Below the pieces are notes generated by a model. The model made no database searches. It saw nothing but the letters and a program-made list of their open reading frames with translations, and was not told where the DNA came from. A stretch of 39,510 nt of DNA from Micromonospora chalcea (lineage in GTDB: Bacteria; Actinomycetota; Actinomycetes; Mycobacteriales; Micromonosporaceae), in the NCBI RefSeq assembly GCF_002926165.1, contig NZ_MAGP01000142.1, positions 1 through 39,510 on the forward strand, read 5' to 3'. A program made the position numbers and the translations under genes. Shown here in pieces: positions 1 through 7,580 of this stretch (within the stretch, counting starts at the first letter, position 1; every line of letters begins with the position of its first letter).

Positions 1-63
1 GGCCACGCCCCTCCCCCGCACCGTCCACCGCCCGGTTGGGCACCTGATCCGAAAGAGGTCGGT

Positions 64-903
64 ATGCCGCATCCCGTCACCGTCGTCCGTTCTCCGGCGC
101 GTACCGGTCTGCTGATCGGCCGCTCCCACACCACCCGCCCGCCGGTGGGCGCCGACGCGGCGCCGATCGCCGTGGACCTCGGCAGCAGCCTGCTGCGGAT
201 CTGGCTGGGTCCGGGCCGGACGCTGAGCGTCCCGCTCGGTCACGGCCTGCGCAGCCCGGTCGTGCGGCGCGGACGGATCGTGGACGGTCCGGCCTGCGTC
301 ACCGAGCTGCGACGCATCCTGCGTGACCACCGCGCGGCGGTACCGGTCGGCGCGCTCGTGGTCGCCTGCCGGCCGGTGCTGGCCGCGCCGGCCGAGCAGG
401 AGGCGACGCGCCGCGTGCTCGCCGCCGTCCTCGCGCCGTCCCGGCTGCTGTTCCTCGACAGCGTCCGGGCGGGCGCCATCGGCGCCGGCGCCGCCGCCGG
501 CACCCTGCTGCTCGCCGACATCGGCGCGCAGCTCACCGAGGTGGCGCTGCTGGAGGACGGCCGGGTCGTCGCCGCCCGCCGCGCCGAGGTCGGCACCCGC
601 GACCTGAACCACGCGACGACCGCCGGCATGCTCGCCGACGCCGCCGCCCGGCTGGTCCGTGAGCTGCGGCAGGACCCGGCGCTGCGGCCCCTGGTCCGCA
701 CCGCCCTGGCCCGCGGCGCGATCGTCATCGGCGACGGCGCGACCCGGCCGGCCGTGACCGCGCGCCTGGTCGCGAGGCTCGGCGCCGCCGTCCACCGCGC
801 CGCCTCACCCCGGACCGCCGCCCTGACCGGCGCCGGCATGGCCGCTGTCTCGGCCCTGCGCCACCCGCACGACACCCAGCGCCGCCCGGAAAGGAGCGCC
901 TGA
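64..903 (+). CDS. Degenerate MreB/FtsA-like actin-fold protein
   Basis: A 279-residue protein of the MreB/actin-HSP70 ATPase fold. Near residues 37-43 it reads IAVDLGSS, matching the first phosphate loop of MreB. Near residues 150-158 it reads LLADIGAQLTEV, in the place of the second phosphate loop, but the usual glycine/threonine run (DIGGGTTEV) is lost. It is also shorter than normal MreB (about 340 residues). ATP binding may be weak or absent, so a true cell-shape role is doubtful. The start is supported by GAAAGAGG about seven bases upstream of ATG. The stop lies two bases before the next gene, so the two form an operon. It is probably a lineage-specific paralogue and not part of the biosynthetic cluster. 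Confidence 0.7.
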   Translation: MPHPVTVVRSPARTGLLIGRSHTTRPPVGADAAPIAVDLGSSLLRIWLGPGRTLSVPLGHGLRSPVVRRGRIVDGPACVTELRRILRDHRAAVPVGALVVACRPVLAAPAEQEATRRVLAAVLAPSRLLFLDSVRAGAIGAGAAAGTLLLADIGAQLTEVALLEDGRVVAARRAEVGTRDLNHATTAGMLADAAARLVRELRQDPALRPLVRTALARGAIVIGDGATRPAVTARLVARLGAAVHRAASPRTAALTGAGMAAVSALRHPHDTQRRPERSA

Positions 904-905
904 TC

Positions 906-1220
906 ATGACGCACGCCCTGAACGACCGCACGGACACCCTGCGGGAACTGCTGGACCGGCAGTTCAACGAGTACACCGACCAGCTCACCGAGCTGACGCT
1001 GCACACGCGGCAGCCCGACCACGGCGGTCACGACCCGGACACCCTGCGCCGGCTGATCGAGGCCGCGCGCCAGGGCGTCGCGGACACCGCCCAGGCGCTC
1101 AAGCGCATGTCCGACGGCACGTACGGCGTCTGCGAGCGCTGTGGCCAGGACATCCCGACCGCCCGCCTGGAGATCCGGCCCGCGGCCCGCTTCTGCGTGC
1201 CGTGTCAGCAACGGCGCTGA
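906..1220 (+). CDS. DksA/TraR family C4 zinc-finger protein
   Basis: A 104-residue protein. Its N-terminal part is helical and charged (about residues 5-75). The C-terminal zinc finger reads CERCGQDI, followed after about 20 residues by CVPCQ: two CxxC pairs typical of the DksA/TraR family. DksA proteins reach into the RNA polymerase secondary channel, while many short actinobacterial members are uncharacterised. I do not see the paired acidic coiled-coil tip of E. coli DksA with confidence, so a ppGpp role should not be assumed. An AAGGAG Shine-Dalgarno lies about nine bases before the ATG. The gene follows the MreB-like gene after two bases, and the pair is likely co-transcribed. Confidence 0.85.
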   Translation: MTHALNDRTDTLRELLDRQFNEYTDQLTELTLHTRQPDHGGHDPDTLRRLIEAARQGVADTAQALKRMSDGTYGVCERCGQDIPTARLEIRPAARFCVPCQQRR

Positions 1221-1233
1221 GCACCGCACGGGG

Positions 1234-1262
1234 CTGTCGGCGCGCGCGCCGGCCGGTAGCGT
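1234..1262 (+). promoter_or_regulatory. Candidate leaderless promoter of the acyltransferase gene
   Basis: TAGCGT (1257-1262) fits the actinobacterial TANNNT -10 box and ends seven bases before the ATG at 1270. A poor -35 (CTGTCG, 1234-1239) lies 17 bases upstream. No Shine-Dalgarno precedes the ATG, which suggests a leaderless mRNA starting at or next to the start codon. The -35 match is weak. Confidence 0.45.
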
Positions 1263-1269
1263 CGTCCCC

Positions 1270-2217
1270 ATGGACGTGGACGACGTCGCCGGCCGGCTCG
1301 GCGTGCCCGCCGAGGAGATCGACCGGGTGCGCCGGCTCGCCGGCGACCGGCCTTCCGCGCCGCTGCCCGCCCGGGCGGACGCGCCCGCGCTGCTGCGGCG
1401 GCTCGCGGTTCGCCCCGACGACGCCGCCGAGATCATGGCGGGCTGGCCGGACCCGGAGTCCCCACTGTGGACGCCGGAGCTGCGCTGGCTGCTCGACCGC
1501 TCGATCGCCCTGGTCCGGGCCGACCTCGGCGGCTTCGCCTGGCTGCCGCCGGGCCCGGCGCTGCCCCGCGACCGGGGACCGGCCTGGCGGCACCTCTACG
1601 CCTACGCGTACCTGGCCCTGGTCGACGTCGTCCGGGCGTACCACGACGACCACGGCGTGCCCGACGAGGTTTCCTGGGCGACGCTCGCCGACCTGGGCAA
1701 CAACCTCGCCGTCGACCGGCGGATGCACGGTGAGGGCTGGCCGGTCATGCAGGCATGGCTGACGCTGCACGCGCGCGGCGGCCTCTACGAGCTGGGCCGC
1801 CTGCAGCACCAGCGCGGCGACACCGGCGCCCTCGACCTGCACATCCCCGACTCGGGGCCGCTGACCCCGGCGGCGGTCGACGCGTCGCTGGACCGGGCCC
1901 GGGCGTTCTTCCCGCGCCACTTCCCCGACGAGAGCTACACCGCCTTCTCCTGTGGCTCCTGGCTGCTCGACCCACAGCTGAGCGAATACCTGCCGGAGGA
2001 CTCCAACATCGTCCGGTTCCAGCGGCGGTTCACGCTGGAGCCCTACCAGCAGATGGACGGGCTGGACGGCGACGTCGAGGTGCTGCGCTTCGTCTTCCGC
2101 AGCCTGAACACGCCGCTGGACCGGCTGCCCCGCCGCACCGTCCTCCAGCGCGCGGTCATCGACCACCTGCGGGCCGGCCGCCACTGGCAGTGGCGTCGCG
2201 GCCGTTTTCCGATGTAG
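1270..2217 (+). CDS. GNAT-like acyltransferase domain protein
   Basis: A 315-residue protein resembling the actinobacterial acyltransferase-domain proteins with an N-terminal helical domain and a C-terminal GNAT-like domain. Recognisable stretches are HIPDSGPLTP near residue 193, then CGSWLLDPQLSEYLPEDSN and the following IVRFQRRF (about residues 230-262). Members are presumed CoA- or ACP-dependent acyltransferases, with substrate unknown. I chose the ATG at 1270 over an in-frame ATG at 1141 because the earlier one lies deep inside the zinc-finger gene, and because a TANNNT box sits seven bases before 1270. The stop codon abuts the stop of the next, opposite-strand gene with no base between them. 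It probably belongs to the chromosomal flank. Confidence 0.65.
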   Translation: MDVDDVAGRLGVPAEEIDRVRRLAGDRPSAPLPARADAPALLRRLAVRPDDAAEIMAGWPDPESPLWTPELRWLLDRSIALVRADLGGFAWLPPGPALPRDRGPAWRHLYAYAYLALVDVVRAYHDDHGVPDEVSWATLADLGNNLAVDRRMHGEGWPVMQAWLTLHARGGLYELGRLQHQRGDTGALDLHIPDSGPLTPAAVDASLDRARAFFPRHFPDESYTAFSCGSWLLDPQLSEYLPEDSNIVRFQRRFTLEPYQQMDGLDGDVEVLRFVFRSLNTPLDRLPRRTVLQRAVIDHLRAGRHWQWRRGRFPM

Positions 2218-2766
2218 TCACGTCCCGCGCCGGTCCGGCACCCGGCTGCCGCGCGCCAGCCAGTCGTCGAGGGCGGCCGGGTCGGTGAACAGCAGCACCG
2301 GCGGTCCGGCCGGGTCGGCCGCCCAGGCCCGCAGGCGCCGGCGCGCCCGGCCGAACCCGGTGACGTGCCACACCAGCACCGAGTCGAGGGACAGCACGCT
2401 TCCCCACGACTCCCGGTTGCCGTTGCAGATCTCCTCGCCGCTGGCCAGCCGCTGCCGCGTACGCCGCAGCAGCCGCCGGAACGAGACCCCGCGCGGGTAG
2501 TCCAGGCCGATCACCAGGTCGGCGCGGCCGAGCACCACGTCCCGCCAGCCGTGGTAGGCACCGTCGAGGATCCAGCGGTCACGTCGGCAGATCTCCGCGA
2601 TCCGCCGTCGCTGCTCGGCGACCGGCACCTCCACCCAGCCCGGCTCCCAGAGCAGATCGTCCACCGGATACCAGGGCAGGCGGTAGCGCTGCGCCAGCAG
2701 CGCGGCCAGCGTCGACTTGCCGGACCCGTGGATCCCCTCGACCAGGATGCGGGCCGGGGCGGTCAT
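2218..2766 (-). CDS. Adenylate-kinase-like P-loop NTPase
   Basis: A 182-residue cytosolic protein with an N-terminal Walker A motif, GIHGSGKST (about residues 9-17). It is followed by a segment typical of the small adenylate-kinase/topology-modulation (FlaR-like) family: PWYPVDDLLWEPGW, then RWILDGAY and LVIGLDYPR, with an arginine-rich lid region. It probably phosphorylates a nucleotide or small molecule, with target unknown. The first ATG that places the P-loop at residue 9 is at 2766. TACGCT lies six bases upstream of it, suggesting a leaderless transcript. The gene lies 46 bases downstream of the MFS gene on the same strand and converges on the acyltransferase gene with zero spacing. Confidence 0.75.
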   Translation of the reverse strand: MTAPARILVEGIHGSGKSTLAALLAQRYRLPWYPVDDLLWEPGWVEVPVAEQRRRIAEICRRDRWILDGAYHGWRDVVLGRADLVIGLDYPRGVSFRRLLRRTRQRLASGEEICNGNRESWGSVLSLDSVLVWHVTGFGRARRRLRAWAADPAGPPVLLFTDPAALDDWLARGSRVPDRRGT

Positions 2767-2772
2767 GGCAGC

Positions 2773-2778
2773 AGCGTA
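2773..2778 (-). promoter_or_regulatory. Candidate -10 box of the P-loop NTPase gene
   Basis: Read on the minus strand, TACGCT (TANNNT type) lies six bases before the ATG at 2766, inside the 46-base gap to the MFS gene. A convincing -35 box was not seen. It suggests an internal leaderless promoter in addition to read-through from the MFS gene. Confidence 0.35.
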
Positions 2779-2812
2779 GGCGCTGCCCGCATCCCGCGCG
2801 CCGGACGGTCCG

Positions 2813-4036
2813 TCAGTGCGCGACCGCGACCGCCGGATCCGCATCCAGGCCGGCGAGCTGCGACGGCCGCACCACGACCAGCAGCACCGCCAGCGCCGCC
2901 ACCATCCCGCCGGCCACCACCAGCGCCATCGCCACCGCGCCGGTGCCGAGCACGCCCACCAGCGGCGCCGCCACCGCGCCCACGCCGAACTGCACCGCGC
3001 CCAGCAGGGCGGACGCGGTGCCGGCCGCCTCGCCGTGGCGGGACAGGGCCAGCGCCGGGTCGTTCGGCATGGCCAGACCCGCCGCCGCCAGCACCAACCA
3101 CAGCGACACCAGCAGCGCGGGCAGCCCGCCGAAGCCGGTCGCGGCGAACACCAGCAGCGCCAGCCCGGCCACCGTGCCCCCCGCCAGCGAGGCCACCAGG
3201 ATCCACTGGGAGGAGTAGCGGCGCAGCAGCCGCACGTTGTACTGGGTCGCGCCGATCAGGCCCACCGCGCCCGCCCCGAACGCCAGCCCGAACTCCTGCT
3301 CGTTGAGGCCGTACCCGTCCTGGAGGACGAACGACGAGCCGGCCACGTACGCGAACAGCGCCGCCATGGCCAGGCCGGCCACCAGGACCAGGCCGACGAA
3401 GACGCGGTCGCGCAGCAGCCCGCCGTAGTTCATCACTGTCGCCACCACTCCGCCGCGCTGGCGGCGCGCGGGCGGCAGCGTCTCCGGCAGCGCGAGCGTG
3501 GCCAGCACGACGAGCAGCACCCCGAAGACGGCCAGGACCACGAACACGCCACGCCAGTCCGTCCACCGCAGCACACCACCGCCGAGCGTCGGGGCGAGGA
3601 CCGGCGCCGCGCCCATCACCAGCAGCAGCCGGGACAGCATGGTGGCGAACGCCGACCCGCTGAACAGGTCGCGCACCACCGCCATCGCGACCACTGCGGT
3701 CGCGGCGACGCCGAGGCCCTGCACGACCCGCAGGACGCCCAGGACGGCGACGTTCGGGGCGACGACGCACAGCGCCGAGGCCACGATGTGCAGCAGCAGA
3801 CCGGCGATCAGCGGACGGCGCCGCCCGACCGCGTCCGACAGCGGCCCGATCAGCAACTGGCCGACGGCGAGCCCGGCGAGCGTCCCGGTGAGCGTCAACT
3901 GCACCGCCGCCGACGTGGTCGCGAAGTCCGCCACGGTCGCGGGCAGCGCGGGCAGGTACATGTCGATGGTCAGCGGACCCACGGCGATCAGCGAGCCGAG
4001 GACGAGCACGAGCCTCAGGCGCTGGCTGCGGCTCAT
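2813..4036 (-). CDS. Bcr/CflA-type MFS drug exporter
   Basis: A 407-residue, strongly hydrophobic protein with about 12 predicted membrane segments. The N-terminus carries GPLTIDMYLPALP, and the loop between helices 2 and 3 reads GPLSDAVGRRRP. Both are hallmarks of the Bcr/CflA branch of drug:H+ antiporters (TC 2.A.1.2), which export chloramphenicol, bicyclomycin and similar compounds from the cytoplasm. I chose the ATG at 4036, which has GGGTGA a few bases upstream and gives the usual family N-terminus. An in-frame TTG at 4141 would add 35 low-complexity residues. It may export the cluster product, but it is separated from the cluster by 264 bases, so this link is inference. Confidence 0.85.
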   Translation of the reverse strand: MSRSQRLRLVLVLGSLIAVGPLTIDMYLPALPATVADFATTSAAVQLTLTGTLAGLAVGQLLIGPLSDAVGRRRPLIAGLLLHIVASALCVVAPNVAVLGVLRVVQGLGVAATAVVAMAVVRDLFSGSAFATMLSRLLLVMGAAPVLAPTLGGGVLRWTDWRGVFVVLAVFGVLLVVLATLALPETLPPARRQRGGVVATVMNYGGLLRDRVFVGLVLVAGLAMAALFAYVAGSSFVLQDGYGLNEQEFGLAFGAGAVGLIGATQYNVRLLRRYSSQWILVASLAGGTVAGLALLVFAATGFGGLPALLVSLWLVLAAAGLAMPNDPALALSRHGEAAGTASALLGAVQFGVGAVAAPLVGVLGTGAVAMALVVAGGMVAALAVLLVVVRPSQLAGLDADPAVAVAH

Positions 4037-4300
4037 CAGGTCACCCGGGGTGGGCGTCGGGGTGGCATCGGTCGTCTGGGGCGTCCCGGCCCGGTCGTGC
4101 GACCGGGCGCGGGAGGGTGCGGCACTCACACAGTGAGTCAAATGCGCCCCCGGTGATCACATTCCCGTCTCGGCGAGAGGTAACGCAGGTCACGCGCCTG
4201 CCCACCGGTGCGGCACGCCGCCGGGGCCGACGTCGCTGCCGGCGCCGGACGGGGACGAGGCGGCTGCGACGACCGCACGGCGGCCGATCCGGGGTGCCGG
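4037..4300. other. Intergenic region between exporter and acyl-transfer operon
   Basis: This is a 264-base stretch between the end of the E1beta-lipoyl-E2 gene and the start of the exporter, both on the minus strand. It holds no credible gene. It contains the inverted repeat at 4124-4138 and an 8-base palindrome GTGATCAC at 4153-4160. I found no clear intrinsic terminator for the upstream operon. Confidence 0.6.
4124..4138. promoter_or_regulatory. Inverted repeat upstream of the MFS exporter, operator candidate
   Basis: ACTCAC-ACA-GTGAGT is a perfect inverted repeat with 6-base arms and a 3-base centre. It lies about 90 bases upstream of the exporter ATG, and on the minus strand it overlaps a TTGACT hexamer (4141-4136) that resembles a -35 box. 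No good -10 box follows at 17-18 bases. It is a plausible site for a TetR- or GntR-type repressor, but no regulator gene lies in the window. Repeats of this size occur by chance in a window this long. Confidence 0.35.
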
Positions 4301-6445
4301 TCAGCGTTGCAGCACCTCGCCGAGCGCGGCCAGGTACGCCCCGGCCTGCGCCCCGTTCACGAGCCGGTGGTCGTACGCCAGCCCCAGGTCCGCCACCGCC
4401 CGCTCGCGTACCCCGCCGTCGCCGTCGAGCACGACCTCGCGGTGCACGTCCGGCACCGAGAGGGCGCAGGTGACGCCGGGCGGGATGATCGGCCGGGCCA
4501 CCGTGACGCCGGGTGTGTCGTTGAGCGCGACCAGGAAGTTCATGCCGGCCATGTCCTCCTCGCGGAGCCGGCCGCGCAGCGCCTTCATCCGCAGCGCGAC
4601 CACGGCGTCAGCGAGGTCGCCGAGGTCCAGTCCGGCCGCGTCGCGGATCACCGGCAGGAACAGTCCGGTGCCGACGTCCACGGTGAGCCCGATCGACGGC
4701 GCTTCCGCGTCGACCACCAGCCCGTCGCCGGTGAGCCGGGCGTAGAGGGCACCGAACCGCTCGTGCAGCGCGGCCACGGCGGCGATGACGACCTCGGTCA
4801 GGCCGACCGTGGCGCCGGTCTCGTCGGCGGCGCGGCGGGCATAGGCGAGCGCTGCCGTCACGTCGACGCGCATGGCGGTGAAGGCCACCGGGATCTCCCG
4901 GTGCGAGGTGGACACCACGTCGGCGATGCGGCGCTGCGCCGGTGGCAGCGGCCGTCCCGGCGTCGCCGTCCGCGTCCCCACGGCCTCCACCTGCTCCGGG
5001 TACGCCGCAGCGGGCGAGCCCAGCGGCTCTGGCGGGGCGGGCACGGCCGACTCGGGCAGGATCCGGCCGATGGGAGCGCCCGGGGCGCAGTCGACGCCGG
5101 CTGCCACGTCCTGACGCAGCACGCCGGCCCGCGTCGCCGCGAGTTCCTCGATCGCCTTGGACGTCTCGACCGCCGCGACCGGCTCGCCGGTCTCCACCGT
5201 GGCGCCGTCCGCGACCAGCCATTCCAGCAGCACGTAGCTGTCGTCGTTGGGGTTGAGCCGCGGTACGTCCACCGGGACGCCCGCCTGCGCCGCCGTCGTC
5301 GGAGCGGAGGGCGGCGGATCGACGGGTGACGGATCGGTGCGCGGAACCGGAACCGCGCCGGGCACGCCCGGAGACACGCCGGCCGGAGTCGCCGGGGCGT
5401 CAGCCGGTCCGCCCCGGTCGCCGGTCGCCACCGGCGCGGCGGGCAGGCGCATGATCCGGTCCAGGATCGCGTCGGTGCCGAGCAACACCGCCTGTTCCAG
5501 GTGCGGCGCGGACGGGATGACCCGGTCGGCGGAGCTGACCAGCTCGACCGGGCCGCGCAGCAGCGGCCACGCCTCGGCGTGCAGGCGGGCCGCGACCTCG
5601 CTCCCCCACGTGCCGCCCGCGGTGCTCTCCTCGGCGACGATCACGCCGTGCGCGCCGGCGAGCAGGTCGCGCAGGCCGTCCACGTCCACCGGGTAGAGCC
5701 GCGCCGGGACCAGCACCTCGACCGTACGTCCCCGCTCGGCGGCCCGCGTGGCGGCGGCGATCGCCCGGTTGGCGACCCCGCCCGGCGCGATGACGAGCGT
5801 CGGCGCGCCGGTGGCGTCCGGGTCGTGGACGCGGGCCCAGTTGCCGTCCGCGCCGCGCGACTCGAAGGCGAGGCGGTCGTCGACGCGGCCGTCCACGTAC
5901 CGCCGCTGGGTGTAGAGGATCTTGTCCTCGAACAGCATCGCCGGTTCGTCGCGGCGCAGCGCGGCGGCCAGCACGTCGGCCGCGTCGTGCAGCGGGGACA
6001 GCTCGTACAGCGCGAGGTGCGGGATGCCGATGAAGTGTTTCTGCGGGCTCTGGCTGTGCGTCGCGCCGTAGCCGCGCCCGCCGCCGACCGGGCAGCGGAT
6101 CACCACCCGCATCGGGGTGCGCTCGCCGTACATGGCGACGGACTTGGTGATCAGGTTGAGGATCGGGTCGAAGGCGAGACCGGCGAAGTCCCCGAACATG
6201 ATCTCGACGATCACTGTGTCGCCGCACAGCGCCAGGCCACCCGCGACGCCGGTGATGCCGTTCTCGCTCAGCGGCGTCGACAGCACCCGGTCGGGGTAGG
6301 CGGTGGAGAGGCCCTGGGTCACCTTGAACGCCCCGCCGTACGGGTCGGCGACGTCCTCCCCCAGCAGCCAGGCCCGCTCGTCGGCGGCGAACAGCGCGTG
6401 CAGGGCACGGTTGAGGTTGCGGCTGACCCGTTCCGCGCGCGTCAC
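4301..6445 (-). CDS. E1beta-lipoyl-E2 fusion of a TPP-dependent acyl-transfer complex
   Basis: A 714-residue fusion of three parts normally encoded separately in 2-oxoacid dehydrogenases. Residues 1-330 are a transketolase-type E1 beta subunit, with WLLGEDVADPYGG near the start and PLSENGITG after it. Residues 395-470 are a lipoyl domain with the lipoylation motif VETSKAIEEL, Lys about 430. Residues 495-714 are an E2 acyltransferase core ending in YDHRLVNGA, where the usual catalytic motif DHRxxDG has Asn for Asp. It should take an acyl or hydroxyalkyl unit from TPP to lipoate and then to an acceptor, probably the adjacent ACP. The GTG start at 6445 overlaps the upstream TGA (GTGA). Fused E1beta/E2 proteins plus a discrete ACP recall NapB/NapD of naphthyridinomycin, which load a glycolyl unit from a ketose phosphate. 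An ordinary branched-chain oxoacid substrate is the main alternative. Confidence 0.88.
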   Translation of the reverse strand: MTRAERVSRNLNRALHALFAADERAWLLGEDVADPYGGAFKVTQGLSTAYPDRVLSTPLSENGITGVAGGLALCGDTVIVEIMFGDFAGLAFDPILNLITKSVAMYGERTPMRVVIRCPVGGGRGYGATHSQSPQKHFIGIPHLALYELSPLHDAADVLAAALRRDEPAMLFEDKILYTQRRYVDGRVDDRLAFESRGADGNWARVHDPDATGAPTLVIAPGGVANRAIAAATRAAERGRTVEVLVPARLYPVDVDGLRDLLAGAHGVIVAEESTAGGTWGSEVAARLHAEAWPLLRGPVELVSSADRVIPSAPHLEQAVLLGTDAILDRIMRLPAAPVATGDRGGPADAPATPAGVSPGVPGAVPVPRTDPSPVDPPPSAPTTAAQAGVPVDVPRLNPNDDSYVLLEWLVADGATVETGEPVAAVETSKAIEELAATRAGVLRQDVAAGVDCAPGAPIGRILPESAVPAPPEPLGSPAAAYPEQVEAVGTRTATPGRPLPPAQRRIADVVSTSHREIPVAFTAMRVDVTAALAYARRAADETGATVGLTEVVIAAVAALHERFGALYARLTGDGLVVDAEAPSIGLTVDVGTGLFLPVIRDAAGLDLGDLADAVVALRMKALRGRLREEDMAGMNFLVALNDTPGVTVARPIIPPGVTCALSVPDVHREVVLDGDGGVRERAVADLGLAYDHRLVNGAQAGAYLAALGEVLQR

Positions 6446-7344
6446 GCCGCCGCTCCGCGCGCGAGTGGCCGGGCCAGCACCTCGGCCGAGACCTCCGCGA
6501 CCCGCTGCCGGGCCCGCGCGTCGGCGGCCGCGAACCGCTCCGGGTACGCCTCGGCGTACCGCTGGAGCCAGTCGAGGCGGCGCAGCCGGTCGAGTTCGTC
6601 GGCGGGCCGGGTGTCGTCGCCCTTGCTGTGCGGGCCGAGCCGGACCGTGTGCTGCACGAGCACGTGCGGCGTCCGGGTGGCGCGGACCCGCTCGACGTGC
6701 GGCGCGGCGGCGGCGCGTACCTCGGTGAGGTCGAACGAGCCGGACTCGCTGACGGTGATGCCGAACCCGGCGACCCGGCCGGCGATGGTGCCGGCGAGCT
6801 GCGCGGTGGTCGGGGTGGACTGGGCGATCCGGTTGTGCTCGACCACGACGAGCAGCGGCACCCGCCACAGCGCGGCCATGTTCAGCGCCTCGTAGACAGC
6901 ACCCTCGCCCCAGGTCCCGTCGCCGATGTACGCCACCACGATCGCGTCCTGCCCGGTGCGGTTGAGGTGCAGTCCCACGCCGACAGCGGCGGGCAGGCTC
7001 TCCCCCTGCACGCCGGTGGACAGGAACCGGTCCCGGCGCAGGTGCTGGCTGCCGCCGTACCCGTGGCACACCCCGCCGTCGCGGCCGAGCAGTTCCGCCA
7101 GCAGGCCCTCCGGGTCGCCGCAGTGCGCCAGGTAGTGCCCGTGTCCGCGGTGGTTGCTGAACACGAAGTCCCCGGTCAGCAGTGGGGCCAGCGCGACCGG
7201 GACGTACTCCTGGCCGAGGCAGGTGTGCGTGGTGCCGGCGAGGTGACCGTCGGCGTACAGGCGCAGCAGGTGCTCCTCGAAGCGGCGGATGAGCAGCCCC
7301 GCGTCGAGGTCGGCGTCGTCGAGCGGGGCCGGCGCGGCGCTCAC
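6442..7344 (-). CDS. TPP-dependent dehydrogenase/transketolase E1 alpha subunit
   Basis: A 300-residue E1 alpha subunit. The TPP-Mg motif is intact: GDG at residues 141-143 and Asn171 in VVVEHN, the expected 28 residues later. The family features HRGHGHYLA and GYGGSQH are also present. It pairs with the E1beta part of the following fusion protein to form the TPP active site. At 300 residues it is at the short end for the family, as in other secondary-metabolism E1 alpha subunits. The GTG start at 7344 overlaps the ACP stop by four bases (GTGA), and the gene's own stop overlaps the fusion-protein start in the same way, so translation of all three is coupled. No E3 (lipoamide dehydrogenase) gene is nearby, so E3 would come from primary metabolism if needed. 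Confidence 0.9.
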   Translation of the reverse strand: MSAAPAPLDDADLDAGLLIRRFEEHLLRLYADGHLAGTTHTCLGQEYVPVALAPLLTGDFVFSNHRGHGHYLAHCGDPEGLLAELLGRDGGVCHGYGGSQHLRRDRFLSTGVQGESLPAAVGVGLHLNRTGQDAIVVAYIGDGTWGEGAVYEALNMAALWRVPLLVVVEHNRIAQSTPTTAQLAGTIAGRVAGFGITVSESGSFDLTEVRAAAAPHVERVRATRTPHVLVQHTVRLGPHSKGDDTRPADELDRLRRLDWLQRYAEAYPERFAAADARARQRVAEVSAEVLARPLARGAAA

Positions 7345-7580
7345 TCCGGCACGCCCCGCTGGGCGAGCAGCGCGCGCAGGTCGCCCACCGACCGCACGGT
7401 CCGGATCTCCCGGGGCGTCAGCGAGATCCGGTACGCGTCCTCGACGGCCACGACGATCTGGAGGTGACGCAGGCTCACCCACGCGGCGGTGGTCGCGGGG
7501 CCGGTCTGCGCGTCGACCTGGTCGACGGGCAGTTCCAGCACGTCGGCGACGAGCCGCACCAGCCGGCTGGACATGCTCAT
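7341..7580 (-). CDS. Discrete acyl carrier protein
   Basis: A 79-residue carrier protein. The phosphopantetheine site is most likely Ser36 in AAWVSLRHLQIV, where the usual DSL is replaced by VSL. A W-x-S-L context is seen in some discrete ACPs that work with small acyl units. The rest fits a four-helix ACP. The ATG at 7580 overlaps the stop of the KAS III-like gene (ATGA), and its stop overlaps the E1 alpha start. Sitting between a KAS III-like protein and a TPP/lipoyl acyl-transfer pair, it is the natural acceptor of the unit made by that complex. Loss of the conserved Asp before Ser is unusual but is seen in divergent carriers. Confidence 0.82.
   Translation of the reverse strand: MSMSSRLVRLVADVLELPVDQVDAQTGPATTAAWVSLRHLQIVVAVEDAYRISLTPREIRTVRSVGDLRALLAQRGVPE

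Noticed and set aside
4037..4141. TTG at 4141 as the MFS exporter start
   Set aside because: It would add 35 Ser/Thr/Pro-rich residues not typical of the family. The ATG at 4036 has a Shine-Dalgarno-like GGGTGA.
4301..7344. Housekeeping pyruvate or branched-chain oxoacid dehydrogenase operon
   Set aside because: The E1beta-E2 fusion, the coupled discrete ACP and KAS III-like gene, and the lack of E3 fit a dedicated biosynthetic role better. The housekeeping reading is kept only as an alternative.
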